A stretch of DNA of 64,000 nucleotides from Mansonella perstans (GCA_037074765.1 JBAMDO010000183.1:1-64000); one strand, 5' to 3'; shown: positions 1 to 12,392, numbered from the stretch's first letter. Numbers and translations: made by a program. Notes: generated by a model from the letters alone, not told the origin.

Positions 1-3000
1 AAGGATTCGAAGAAATACAGAACATTTAAAATGGAACTGCGACAATTTTCATAACACGGCTATAGATTAAACATAATTATAAAAACAAAATCTTGAGATT
101 GCAGCACAAAATTAAGAAATGTTATAGATTGAAATAAAAATGACGTAGTATTGTTTACCGTGAAAAAGTGATGTAGGATTACTTACCCGTCCAGAGACTG
201 TGTCAAAATCCATGTTACTGTGCTGGAAGCAAATAGAAACCATTTATTGCTCAACAAATGTTGAACAGTATTGATAATACAGTGCATGAGATGTATAGCA
301 GACCACTATGCATGACTGTAATGTAATTTCATTATAATAGACAGATAATTAGACCTTCATAGGCAAAGTATTTAGATTGTCACTATGATCAATTGCAGAG
401 ATTCTAATTATCATTCAATTTTTCTATTTATCTCTCCATAAAAACTATTATCCCAATAGTGTATTAAATCCATTACCTCTTGAAGAATAATTTCTCTTTT
501 TCGTTAATAGTACAGTTAGTGGACAATGTTACATTTCCTCGCACTATCTGAAATTCAAGAAAATGGCACTGCAATCAGACTTGACTGTCTATCCTGATGC
601 ATTAAATTAAACTCGCGTGAATACTAACGTTCAGTGAATCGCAATGCAATCAGTAATCAGGAGTGAAGCTTACTCTGAGATATGCAAACATTTTTACTAA
701 AGTAGCGAAATCGATGCATGCCGTTGCCATAACTATTCCCACTGTTGTAATAGTGTCAGTATTAGAACACATTTTAGCATAGAAAGAACTTTGATAGGAA
801 AAGGCATAGTTCGAATTTCTATTGAACACATTGAACATTCTTCTGTAAGCAAAATAAAGCTAATTTCAATATGAACAATCAAGACGGCTCCTTTTTTTTT
901 AAATTAGCAAAATAATCTAGATAATTGAATATTTAGATATTATTTGCTTATTTCTAACATTTAGTTTGGATTTGTAGAACGACATAATCCTTTATTCGCG
1001 ATCAGAATTGCAATATCTTGCAATTATAGTGTTGTAAGATAGGCTACATCAACTAACGCTATCGTTGTTAGATAGCAAGCCATTTTGATGAATAATTTCC
1101 TTCACAGAGACAGCAATGAAGAAATAGTTTGTAATATTAAAATTTTGTATAGCTTCCTTATATACTTACTATGTATGTGCTGGAAGGAGAAGAGCATTCC
1201 AAATGTCCATGAACAGATTCCAATAATATAATGCCTTGGATTTCGACCACAGTTGATTATATCTTGTTGCATATACGAAAGCACAAAATCTATTAAGCGA
1301 CAAAAAAGTGCGCTAAAATCGAACCAAACCATCCTCCATCTGCTAAAACGCCAACAAATCGTACGAAAAATAGTTCTGGTGACGATAGTATTGGAGATTT
1401 CCTAAATTAAATCTTTAAAATAAAACAAAAAATTTTGGAAAAAATGCAAAAATAGGAAGCGAAAAAATTTTTCCGAAATACAAATTAACTTACAAGCTAG
1501 GAACAATAGTACACCATATCATGTGTACGAATGTGACCTGCAAGTTGCATATCAGGAAACTGCTGCATAAAATCCCGAACGCGTTACGAAAACGTGGCCT
1601 CGTACGTGTTAAATACAAGGATAAGCCGTTGCTAATTAGTCCAAAAACAGCTATCTAATAATAAATTTAGTGTAAAAGTAGCACTGGTCGATTTTATTGC
1701 TCATGAATGCAACAAGTTATTTTGAAATAAGTGTTAGTAGAATTTTAATCTCATAAGTAGATTTTCATCAGTACGTTTCTAAGGAAAGATTTCCAACTAA
1801 ACAGTACTATGAACATTTGTTGAAAATATTTATAATCTTTATATTGCCTGATTAGAAAAAGGACCTATGCCTTCTTCATCCTAATTCTTATGTGCCTGTC
1901 ATCTTATACGTATTTTAGCCATATTTGTCATTTATTTGATGAAGTACTAACCACGACGATACAAGCCATTGCAATGCTGTCTTCAAAATCGTTGTTTTTA
2001 GGCATTATGAAGAAATCTGTCAAATACAATTTGTTTTGGATGAAGCATGATTCGATAAACATTGAAACCCTTTCCTCTACCTCATTTGTTTGGCAAATGT
2101 TATTGAAGAGGAATTAAACTGAAGAGTAATCTGTTGTACAACAAAAAAGATGATGGTAAAGATAGTTTTAAAAACAAAACAGTAAGTACGAAAATTATGA
2201 GCAACTAAAATAAATGGATTTGTTCATACTCAGAATAGTTGCATATTGCATAGAAAGTCTAGTATGGTTTAAGTTACGTATCACTTAATTGCACAGAATA
2301 CCAAATACGCTGCAGAAGAGTGATCTCGTACTCATATGTTTTATTTAGAGCGAGAAATGTTGCTGATGAACAAAACCTGCAGTTCAGTTCATCTTGGATA
2401 AATGTGAGAATTATTGTGATAAACAGCATATTTAAAACTGTGAATTTTGGCTATTACTTCTGCAGCTCGGCGTAATTTTGCTAATTATAATTACGATTCC
2501 AATATTTTTAGAAAAAATAAGATTTATCACATCATTACCACGTCATTGCTGTAATCGTCATGTTTAAATGATAAGAAAATCATTTAATTAGAGAAGGTTT
2601 ACCGTTATAATATCAGAAGTGCAATTTTATCTTTTCAAAAACAGCGCCGTCAGTTATTTCTCAGAAACTGAAAAGGATCTGAAATGTTCAGCAAAATCTT
2701 TTAATACGATAATATACAATGATATTATTGAATTACATTTCCGTAGCAACCTCTCGATTTCGTCGAAAACTTCGTTTTTACTTTAATATATGCCTCAAAG
2801 CCATCAATTTACTCTCAACAAGGGATATGTTTTTATGTTTTCAGATAAAGGAAGTGCTTCATTATAAACTGAGAAATATATTATTATTGCAGAAGAAAAA
2901 ACAGAAAAACAAAATTAATGGTTTATAGGATTATTCGACATGCTCAATTTTGAAAGTAATTTATGATTTGAAATTCGATATTTTTTCAACAGAAATATTA

Positions 3001-3103
3001 TCGAAATATAAAAAAAATCATTCTCCATGGATACATGCAACAAAAAAATTTATTCAGGTTATCACATACTCTTATGCTGCAACTTAAAAATGATAACAAT
3101 TAT
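1..3103. repeat. 3.1-kb segmental duplicate, copy 1
   Basis: The whole stretch from base 1 matches 21639-24762 nearly base for base. Similarity ends at about 3103: copy 1 continues cattaataaatag while copy 2 continues acagttttgattg. The left limit is unknown because it coincides with the window start. It contains receptor copy A and its upstream region. Confidence 0.85.
187..2005 (-). pseudogene. Srx-like chemoreceptor copy A, frameshifted and cut by window edge
   Basis: This is the first of six related receptor units. By comparison with intact copy D, exons 1 to 6 are recognisable at 1952-2005, 1494-1654, 1170-1401, 674-842, 477-547 and 187-315. The last exon would lie left of the window. 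Exons 3, 4, 5 and 6 differ in length from copy D by one or two bases (232 versus 233, 169 versus 170, 71 versus 72, 129 versus 131), so the frame breaks repeatedly although splice sites and surrounding bases are nearly identical. Differences from D are mostly single-base deletions with few substitutions. It could be a very recent pseudogene, or an unpolished or unmerged haplotype copy of the D locus; I cannot tell which from one sequence. Confidence 0.75.
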
Positions 3104-5354
3104 ATCATTAATAAATAGTGAACTTTAGGAAATTATAACAGAATTGACTAATGAACGAAATCAAAATATGGCAGTAATTCCAAAACTACCATGTGTCGTA
3201 CAAGCAATTGTTGTAAGCGCAGATGGTTACACTTATGGAAATAGTGATTTTCGACGGAAAACCGGAAGCTTTCCAGCCGGATTTTAGCCGGATTTAACAT
3301 TAAAAATATTTCGTTCTTCGATCATTGCTTTTGAAAAATTTATTTCGTTTGAAAAATTTATTTCGTAAGGTTGAAAGAAAAATTTTCAATTTCAGTTATA
3401 TATTTTCGAATGTTCTGAATCCTATTTTAAATCATTGGCTATGCGTGTATTGTGATCTAAGCTGACATGCACAATATGATATTTCCCTCATTTCTTCTCC
3501 TACAACGTTTTAAATTTCTTAATTAACTAATTAGTCAATGACAATAATTAACTTAGTTAATTAGTTACTACTAAAATTTTCATGAATCCCATTTTTGCAT
3601 TTGTCGAAGAATTCAATTTTTTTTCAAAAAGAAAGATTCCAAAAAATGTTTTCCAGAAAATTTAAAAATGATAAATGAACTAATTGCGATTGGTACTTTA
3701 TTAGCATGTATAGAGTGTCTCATTTTAATGTATAACTTTTGTGACTGGTATAAGCATTATGTAATACTTTGGTTACTTTATAATTAATCGCTTCAATTTT
3801 TGTAATTAATTACTTTGATTATTTCGTAATTAATCACTTCATCCTTTTACTGGTTTTTGATTTTTGCTATCATTGTGAATTATCTTGTCAAGACAGGCTT
3901 CATTAATAATAGTTCAAGCAGAAAGGAATTCAATAGAACGAATTTTAATGCTTAAAATCTGTCGTCTCTTTTTTGGCCAGCGATTAATTTGAATCATTTC
4001 TAGAAATGCATTTGCTTTATAATCATTATTCATCATACATTTTTGATTGCTGAAACAAACGAAGGATCTTTTTTTCTTTTAATTTCACTTTTTTAAACAA
4101 ATAAATTTTTGCGTATTAATTTAATTTTTAATTGATTTTTTTAATTTTGCATTGATTTAATTTTTAATTGAAAATGATTGGTCCAGCTATAATTTAGACA
4201 TCATAACTTGTTTAGCAGGTATTTCTCTAAAATGATATATGAAATAAATGATTTTTTTTTGCTTCAAATTATGCTTTTGTTTGGTAACAAAATTATTTTA
4301 TGAAAAAAGGAAAAAGGCTTTTGGGATGTTAGCGGGTAAAAATAATAATCTTATTGATTTTTAAATCATGATTTTCTTTTTGCATGATTTGATTCGTTTG
4401 ATAAATTGAATTTTGATAAAACAAAAGAATAACGGGGTATATTCAAAGCAATGCAAGTAATAGAAAAATAATAATAATCGAATAAATAAGTAAACAATGC
4501 ATATGGTCAACGATGTATGGTAAATAAGAAATTTATTATTAAATAAATAAGGAAACAAATATTTTGAAAAAACTCAAGAATGAAATTTACTAAAAACAAT
4601 GAACGAATAATAATTCAAAAATATTGAACGAGCCACAAAAAAAAAAAAGGAAACGAACTGAACAATTAATTGATGAAGGTCCTGAAAAAACGATCGTTTG
4701 AATAATCCATATAAATGTTTCATTCTAAGCAAATTTTTTTGAATAAACTTTCAGTGTGACCAAAATCTTCACTCTGAGATAAATAGCTGCATATTATATC
4801 AAACGTTAATAATCACTGCTTATTGTCATAGATGAAAAAAATTAATTACTGTTGGAAATTTAATAACAATAATATCAATTAATGAAAATCAAAATAGCCA
4901 AGTATGACTATACTTACATACATTGTATCGTCGAATTATAACTGTTTCTTATCAATTAAAGACTTCAGATTTCTTTTAGAAAAACTATTTGAAAAAGATA
5001 TTTATGTATATTTACGATATTTATTTAGGAAGGATTTAATTATCCATTTAAATATTATAAAGTTCGAAAAAAATTATTTCATTCAAATGAGAAATAAATC
5101 TGAAAAATTACTTGCTCACACTCGTTTAATTTGCTTCACCCTTCTTTTACATAAAATGATTTAATGATATTTGTTTGTTCCTTTCTTGCTTTCTTACTTT
5201 TCTCTTTTTACTGAATATAAAGCAGTCTATGATGATAGTTGCCAATTGAATGTTTCAACAATTGACACCAATGGACCGGTGAAGTGCCTTTTCAGAACAA
5301 TAACTTTCGACCAATTTTAAATCAAACAAACGATTTATTGCATCAGTAATAAAC
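3104..5354. other. Intergenic, no gene recognised
   Basis: This AT-rich stretch has many homopolymer runs and aattaatt-like low-complexity tracts. Open frames here are short, without splice-supported extension or recognisable motifs. I see no RNA gene. Confidence 0.5.
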
Positions 5355-5578
5355 CGGTAATTGTAAAATTTATCGGCGATATACCGCAATACAAGTAAAC
5401 AAAGTGGCCACTTAATTGTAAGATTTCTCGGAGATATATCTCAATGCAAGTAAACAAAGTGGCCAGTTAACTGTAAGATTTCTCAGAGATATATCTCAAT
5501 ACAAGTAAACAAAATGTCAGTTAATTGTAAGATTTCTCGGAGATATACCTCAATACAAGTAAAATAAGTGGCCAAGAG
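5355..5578. repeat. Imperfect tandem repeat, about 60-bp period, 3-4 copies
   Basis: The unit runs roughly from caagtaaacaaagtggcca through taattgtaagatttctcgga to gatatatctcaatacaagta. Copies start near 5394, 5449 and 5504 and carry substitutions and small deletions (the third lacks part of the gtggcc segment). Spacing is about 55-62 bases. No coding sense is apparent. Confidence 0.75.
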
Positions 5579-5812
5579 AGGATAAATTAGTGCAAAATGG
5601 ACAAATGGACAGCACAAGTTAGATTTTACATGCATGTGTAAAGCAATGGCCATATGCAATCATAATTCTGCTAAGCAAATTTTTTTTCGCAAATAGAGCA
5701 TGAACCTTTTAGATGGATATCGAAGTGATTAAGCTGTTCATTCTCCGCGGCGCTGTATATTGTCGTGCAGTTCAATGGATTGGTGTTTCCGATTTTATCA
5801 ACCTCTCGAGAA

Positions 5813-6112
5813 TCAATTCCAATTAATTAATTTCATCAATCTCATAAAAATCAATTTCTTTTAATTAATTTCATCAATCTCATAAAAATCAATTTCTTTT
5901 AATTAATTTCATCAATCTCATAAAAATCAATTTCTTTTAATTAATTTCATAAATCTCATAAAAATCAATTTCCTTTAATTAATTTCATCAATCTCATAAA
6001 AGTCAATTTCCTTTAATTAATTTCATCAATCTCATAAAAATCAATTTCCTTTAATTAATTTCATCAATCTCATAAAAATCAATTTCTTTTAATTAATTTC
6101 ATCAATCCAATC
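5813..6112. repeat. 38-bp tandem repeat, about 7.5 copies
   Basis: The unit is 38 bases, aattaatttcatcaatctca followed by taaaaatcaatttctttt. It is repeated head to tail with only a few substitutions (ttctttt versus ttccttt, one aaatctc for caatctc, one aaaagtc). There are no unique spacers, so it is a minisatellite and not a CRISPR array. It lies about 280 bases upstream of the ribosomal protein exon at 6393. Confidence 0.9.
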
Positions 6113-6392
6113 TCTGAAACACGTGTTTTTTTCTCTCCCTACCAATTTCTTTCCTCTGTTTTGCATAAATCTTTAACAGATTCCCGTATTGTGTTTCGTA
6201 CATAACACTAGTCTTGTCTGCTTTACCATTTTTTCCACTTTCTGCTCTTTGGGCCTTAGATATTATTTCAAATGCCATCAAAATTACCAACTCCCCATCT
6301 AATACAGTGTTTCAGGTCTGTTTTAATTTTTAGTTTACAGACCTATTTAATATTAGTTTTATAATTTGAACTTTTAGATTGCAGCAACAGAA

Positions 6393-7362
6393 ATGTTCAC
6401 TGTACAAATTCGTGCATGGTTTCGATCTGATACAACAAGCACATGCCGTTTGCAGTCAACGTTAGCTGAAAAGATGAAGCAAGCTGTTTATGGAATCAAC
6501 TCTAACGATAGCGAAGAGGACCAGAAGCGAATGTTGAATGAGCAGTGCGACAGTAAAGTAATGTTTATTATTGATTTTCGTTTGTTTTCTAATTTATATT
6601 TTGTAAATTTTTTTACTTTTCAAATCGATGCAAGCCAGTTTATTTTAAAACTAATTGAATTTAAGTATTTAATGGTATTAAATTCAAGTAGTTTTCTTAA
6701 GTTTCAAAAATTTTCGCTGAAATCTGTGAAAAAAAATATAACTTTCTCTATTTTTTTCAATATTTTAATAGGGTGAGCCGTTTCGCCCCATATTTTTGTG
6801 TCCAGAACGCAAGTTACGTATGCGATCAAACATCGAAAAAGAAACAGGCCAAATGAAAGTACAAAATTTACCACGTAGTGACATATTTCAACGAATGATG
6901 GTGAGTTAATAATATCATGCTTGTCTGACAGAATTTACGCTCTGTATTTATTTATTTCTGAAGTTTGAATAACCAAAATTGGACAAATTGGTGAGAACTA
7001 TATAGCTGTGAAACAGTTCGTTTGCGAAATAGGTCGGAACGATTCAATTACAAAGTTTTAAATTAGATTAATTAAGCAAGGAATTATTTTATTTTTCAAT
7101 GGCATCTAAAGCAAGCACTTTAATGAAACTTAAGTTGATGTGTTAAATTATTTTGCTATCAGGAGAAAAAAGTTGAAGTCTTTATTATAAATCCATATAT
7201 ACGTTGTTTCTGCTACATGTCAGATGTGTCAGATTAATCAGAAACTAAATTTGAAAGAACATTTAGGTTCGTCGACCACGAAAAGAAGAAATGAGTACCA
7301 AACAAGACTGGCCAAGTGTTTGGCCAGTAGCACGTTCATTCCGATCCTCTGAAAAAAATTGA
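6393..7362 (+). pseudogene. mrps-35: Mitochondrial ribosomal protein S35, 5' part only
   Basis: Three phase-0 exons are visible: 6393-6557, 6772-6900 and 7267-7362, with donors gtaatg and gtgagt and acceptors aatag and tttag. The first has an Arg/Ser/Thr-rich, acid-poor beginning that would suit mitochondrial import. The third contains KQDWPSVWPVARSFRSS, matching the QDWPSVYP(V/T)A signature of MRPS35, a small-subunit protein of the mitochondrial ribosome. In the family this signature is followed by a much longer conserved domain. Here the frame hits a TGA only four codons later, with no usable donor, and sequence homologous to the srx units begins about 15 bases on. I infer a gene truncated by the duplication that made the receptor array; a complete copy probably exists elsewhere. 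Family assignment rests on one motif recalled from knowledge, so it is good but not certain. Confidence 0.7.
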
Positions 7363-7448
7363 TTTTCGAAAAATTCTAACCCAAAAATGTGTCACTTGAA
7401 CTGGAAATAATCCACTCGTTACATGAAGAAAAAAAAGTAATATCCACT

Positions 7449-9320
7449 TCAGTGCATCGTTCCAATTGTTGATACTGGTCCAGAATATTTTTCGAAAATA
7501 AGCTTCCGGTTAAAAATTAGAAAGACTAATCTGAAAAAAGGACAATATTTCCCGAGAGCGACCACAGAAGATAATATCGAAGCATGGTCGATACATAATA
7601 AAACATTTCTTCTAGTATGTTGTAGAGTATACAGTTGACTGTAATTTCACGAGACATGATTCTAACAGAAAGAATCGTACCCATCCAATGAATGTGTCAG
7701 AAGCCATGCCATCGTGTTGCATATGAAGAGAAGCCATTTACCAGTGAATAAAATTGAAGAAACGTTGAATACAATAACGAACGAGACGTAAAGCAAACAA
7801 AGCTTGCATGACTGGAAAATGGCATTAACGTAACTCATAGCAGCGGAGTTTAGCTTGAATTAATTTTTACAATTTTAAAATTTTAACTTGATGAAACTTA
7901 GCACATATTTGTAATTAATTGGCTTTAATAAATGCAAAATTATATGGGCTTTTCCCGTTCTTTTCATAAATTTCTTTTTTTCCAGGATATTTTATTACCT
8001 GTTTAAAAAACAATGCATTCCTTATGCTGCTGGTACTGTTAAAAGCATCATTTACTTGCACTGACTGAAATTCAAGAAACAATCACTGCAACATAATTTG
8101 ATATAGCAAAAGAAAAAGAAGGATCTGGACACATACATGAGTTGAGTTTCTCGCTAATATATGCAAAATCTGCTTGTTCTAAGTAACTTACTCTGTATGC
8201 AAGCATTTTGATCAAAGTAATGAAATCGATGAATGCCATTCCTACTACTACAGCTATTGATAATGAAGCATTAATTGTACCACATATTTCACCGTGTAAA
8301 GAAATGGGATGCACCCAACGATATGTTGAATCAAAATTAAATAGAAATGAACAATTTCCTGCAAAATTTTCATAAGGAATAAAACAACCAATAAATGACT
8401 GGTTTTTGCACTCTGCCAGTTTTGCATGAATAAATAATTGTAAACAGCTTCTTCATTCACAGACTTACCATATAAATGATGAGTGCAATAGATCATTACC
8501 AATATCCAAGAGATAACCACAAGTTTGAAAGTCTTAGATGGTGTCCATAACTGATCGTATTTTGTCGCATACACGAAAGCACAAAATCTATTGAGAGCTG
8601 TTAAAAAGTGGATAAGAATCGATCCAAACCATCCTCCATTTAAAAAAGTACCAATCAATCGTACAAAAAATAGTTCCGGTGATGATAATATCGGAGATTT
8701 CCTATAATTAAATCTTTTAAATTAATAAAAAAAATTCGGACAAAAAGCAAAATTAGAAAACGAATTTTTTATCGTAAATTAAATTAAACTTACAGGCTTA
8801 GGACAATGGTACACCACATCATGTGTACGAATATTGCCTGCAAGTTGCATAACAGGAAACTGCTGCATAAAATCCCAAACGCGTTACGGAAACGTGACCT
8901 CGTACGTGTTAAGTACAAGGATAGGCCGTTGCTGATCAGTCCAAAGACAGCTATCTAATAATATATACGGTGTAGAAGTATGAAACTGGTCAATTTTATT
9001 GCTCATGAGTAGAACAAGCTATTTGGGAGTAAATGTTTGCAGAATTTTAATCTCAGAAGCAGATTTTCATACGTACATTTCTAAGAAAAGATTTCCAAAT
9101 AAAAAATAACAGTACCATGAATATTTGCTGAAAATATATATAATCTTTACATTCCTGTTTAGAAAAAGGACCTATGTCAATTGCCTTCTTCATCCTAAGA
9201 TCATATGTGCCTGTCATTTTATGCCTATTTTAGTCAAATTTGTCATTCATTTGATGAAATACTAACCACGACGATACAAGCCATTGCAATGTTGTCTTCA
9301 ATGTCCTTGTTTTTATGCAT
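7449..9320 (-). CDS. Srx-like seven-transmembrane chemoreceptor, copy B
   Basis: This is a putative G-protein-coupled chemoreceptor of the nematode Srx type. Seven exons join in phase: 9267-9320, 8794-8954, 8469-8701, 8192-8358, 7999-8064, 7681-7811 and 7449-7530, giving 894 bases or 297 residues plus stop. Exon 2 carries the first transmembrane helix with GLISNG and the motif FRNAFGILCSSF, typical of Srx proteins. Exon 3 has ALNRFCAFVYATKY at the end of helix 3, in the DRY position. Exon 4 starts with a conserved loop Cys (GNCSFLFN). Exon 5 is the third intracellular loop ending LFFKQ, and exons 6 and 7 give helices 6 and 7 with WLLTHSLDG and LVFLIFNRK. All donors are GT and acceptors AG. 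Ligand and expressing cell are unknown. The gene abuts the truncated mrps-35 exon on its 3' side. Confidence 0.85.
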
Positions 9321-11003
9321 TATGAAGAGATCTGTCAAAAATACTGTTTAATTTGGTGATGAAAATTGAGTCGAAAAACAAGATAAACCGTTTCCTCTAC
9401 CTCATTTGTCTAACAAATGCTATTCAAGAGGAATTAAACTAGAGTAGTCTGTTTTACAACAAAAAAGATGATGGTAAAGATAGTTTTAAAAACAATATAA
9501 GCAAGGAAATTATGAGTAATTAAAATAAATGGATTTCTTTATAATTCGAAACAATTGCATACTGTATAGAAAGTCTGGTATGGTTTAAATTGCGTATCAT
9601 TTAACAGCTGCACAGAATTCCAAACACGCTGCAGAAGAGTGGTATAATACTCGCACGTTTTATGTAGAGCGAGAAATGTTGCTGTAAGAATAAAAACTGC
9701 GGTTAAATTCATCTTAGATAAATATGGGAAGTATTTTGCTAAGCAAAATGACACCCATCCATAATCCCGGTTGGCTTTCTTCTTATTTTTTCTTGAAGTC
9801 GCAAATTTTGGCTTTTTCTGCAGTTCGGAGTAGTTTTGCTTATTATACTAAATTATGATTACAGTGCTTTCAGAGGTGGAAAAGCTTATCAAATCACTAT
9901 CATCTCGTTACTGTGATCGTCTTACTTAGAGGAAATGACCTAATTTCGAAAAGCTTTTGTTGTAATACAGAAGCACAAGTTGATTCGTCCAAACATAGCG
10001 CTACCAGTCCTTTTGCAAAAGCTGAAAAGAAGCACAGTTCAGCAAAATTTCTCGCTTATATGACATCATTATTGAATTAAATTTCCGAAACATTTTTAAG
10101 CAAATCTTTCGTTCATACGATAACATTATTAAATTACATTTCCGTGGCAATCTCGCAATTTATAATCGAGAAATGTTGTTGATGAATTAACATTGGCCTC
10201 AAAGAGTCAATTCATTCTTTTCAAACGATGTTGGGTTTTTGATTAAAGAAAGTGCGCCACTGAAAATTAAGAAATATATTATTATTATCTAATTTAATTT
10301 ATTATTATGTATTCATTATTATCTTATTAGATAATAATAAGTTAGACAATTTATTAATAGATGATTCATTTTTTATTTATTATTATGAATATTATGTACG
10401 ACTTGAAATTAGCCACTTTTTTAAAAAAAATATTCTCGAAACAGCACAGATTAATTCTTCACGAATACATGCAACAGAAAAGTTTATTCAGATTATCACT
10501 GTTATGGTGCAACTTAAAAGTGACAACAATAATATACAGTTTTGACTGCTTGCTACAGTGTAATAATTTCGAATTCCTCTAATAAGCTTTGCTATGTTGG
10601 AATTTTTATAATTAGCACCTGTGAAATTCTCTCATTCCTAAATATTTTCTCAAATATTAGCGTCAGTCATACTTGTTTTCAATGGACAAACAATTTCCTT
10701 ACATTGCATTTTTATGAAAAATCATTCTGTAAATCGATTCTCACCACATTAATTTTTTGTTTCTCGCACAAGTATAACTGTCAAACAAATGGTCACTCCA
10801 AATGTGTGTGAACTGTTGTTTTTGCGAGATATTTCCTATGTTAATCGGGAATTTTTGAAGAAAGAGTCACTAAATATTTAAGCAAGGTTAGTTATAGCAT
10901 GAAAATCATTCAATTTTCAGAAATCCAATGATTTTGCAGCAACATCAATAAAATATTGTCGTTGCATCAAAGAATAATCTGATATATTTTTAAAAGTTAT
11001 ATT
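9321..11003. other. Upstream region of receptor copy B, shared by other units
   Basis: No gene is recognised. The sequence is closely repeated at 11896-12387 plus 18463-19640 (unit C) and more distantly at 23661-25260 (unit D), so it is part of the duplicated unit. Position 9814-9818 is the unoccupied counterpart of the BEL/Pao insertion site in unit C. Short open frames are also duplicated, but I see no splice or motif support for them. Confidence 0.6.
10279..10340. repeat. Perfect 15-bp inverted repeat with 32-base loop
   Basis: The arm ttattattatctaat at 10279-10293 is the exact reverse complement of attagataataataa at 10326-10340. The same hairpin is present in unit C near 18926-18987. 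It lies in the noncoding upstream part of the unit. No function is assigned. Confidence 0.7.
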
Positions 11004-11135
11004 CAGTTCGCTGCTTTTCATTTGTTCATATTCAATCCGCTGCTTTTAATTAGTAAACAAATATCCAATACGCTGCTTTTAATTATAAACAAATATTCAA
11101 TTCGCTACTTTTAATTAGTTTCTGTTCAATTCAAA
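11004..11135. repeat. Imperfect tandem repeat, about 35-bp period, 4 copies
   Basis: The core gctgcttttaattagt, preceded by tattcaatccgc-like sequence, recurs four times with changes at 11008, 11039, 11071 and 11103. Units C/D (19645-19690 and 21418-21455) hold only one or two copies, so copy number differs between units. Confidence 0.6.
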
Positions 11136-11895
11136 TATATTACAGCTGCGGTTATCCATGCACTGAGTTCAGTCTTGCAAATAATTGTGGGATTGAGAAT
11201 TAGAAAGGTTAACTCTGAAAATCGGATAAATCTATTTAAAAAAAGATTAAATTGTTGCATTTCCTCGCACTACTTGAAATTCAAGAAAATGGCACTACAA
11301 TAGAACTTGACTATCCATCCTGATGCATTAAATATTAACCTCGTGTGAATAAAAACGTTCACTGAATCGCCAATGCAATCAGTAATCAGAAGTAAAGCTT
11401 GCTCTGCGATATGCAAATATACACTGTTGTAAATATACACTGCCCACTGTTGTAACAGTGTCAGCATAAGAACATATTTTAGGAGAGAAAGAACTTCGAT
11501 ATAGGTAAGCTGATCAGTCCAAAGACAGCCATCTAATAATAAATTTCGTGTAAAAGCAGCACTGGTCGATTTTATTGCTCATGAATAGAACAAGTTATTT
11601 GGGAGTAAGTATTAGCCGGATTTTAATCTCAGAAACAGATTTTCATATGTTCATTTCTGAAAAAGGTTTCCAAGTAAAAAATAATAGTACCATGAATGTT
11701 TGCTGAAAATATTTATAATCTTTACATTCCTGCTTAGAAAAAGGACCTATGTCAACTGCCTTCTTCATCCTAAGATCATATGTGCCTGTCATTTTATGCC
11801 TATTTTAGTCAAATTTGTCATTCATTTGATGAAATACTAACCACGACGATACAAGCCATTGCAATGTTGTCTTCAAAGTCACTGTTTTTAAGCAT
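11126..11895 (-). pseudogene. Srx-like chemoreceptor copy C, deletion remnant
   Basis: Exon 1 is intact at 11842-11895 (begins MLKNSDFEDNIAMACIVV). Downstream of it only the first bases of exon 2 remain (about 11506-11532). They are fused directly to a rearranged piece of exon 4 (about 11400-11500), so exon 3 and most of exon 2 are gone. A stub of exon 5 follows near 11255-11272, exon 6 is missing, and exon 7 is recognisable at 11126-11214. No receptor can be made from this copy. Its upstream region is split by the BEL/Pao element at 12393-18462. Confidence 0.8.
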
Positions 11896-12387
11896 TATGA
11901 AGAAATCTATCAAAAATACTGTTTAGTTTTGTGAAGAAACATGATTCGGAAAACAAGATATACCGTTTCCTCTACCTTAGTTGTCTGACAAATATTATTG
12001 AAGAGGAATTTAAATAAAGAGTAGTCGTATTATGCAACAAAAAAAATGTCGGTGAAAATAGTTTTAAAAACAAAATAAGTAAGAAAATTGTGAATAACTA
12101 AAATAAATGAATTCCTTCACAACTCAAAGCGATGCATACTGTTTCGAAAGTCTAGTATAGTTTAAGTTGCAATCACTTAATAGCTGCATAGAAGCCCACA
12201 CACGCTGCGGAAGAGTGATCTCGTACTCGTACGTTTTATGTAAGCGAGAAATGTTGCTGAAAAATAAAAACTGCAGTTCAATTCATCTTAGATAAATATG
12301 AGAAGTATTTTGCTAAGCAAAATGACACCCATCTATGATCCCGGTTGGCTTTCTTCTTATTTTTTCTTGAAGTCGAAAATTTTGGTT

Positions 12388-12392
12388 TCTTC
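12388..12392. repeat. Target-site duplication, left copy (tcttc)
   Basis: This five-base direct repeat is matched by 18463-18467 right after the 3' LTR. The unoccupied paralogous site has a single ttttc at 9814-9818 followed by tgcag, as expected for a true integration. Confidence 0.9.

Noticed and set aside
5813..6112. Possible CRISPR-like repeat array
   Set aside because: The 38-bp units are directly abutting with no unique spacers, and the genome is eukaryotic; it is a minisatellite.
10542..10811. 89-codon plus-strand frame, also present at 19190-19459
   Set aside because: Its conservation is explained by recent duplication of the whole unit, its counterpart in unit D is not open, and it has no motif or splice context.
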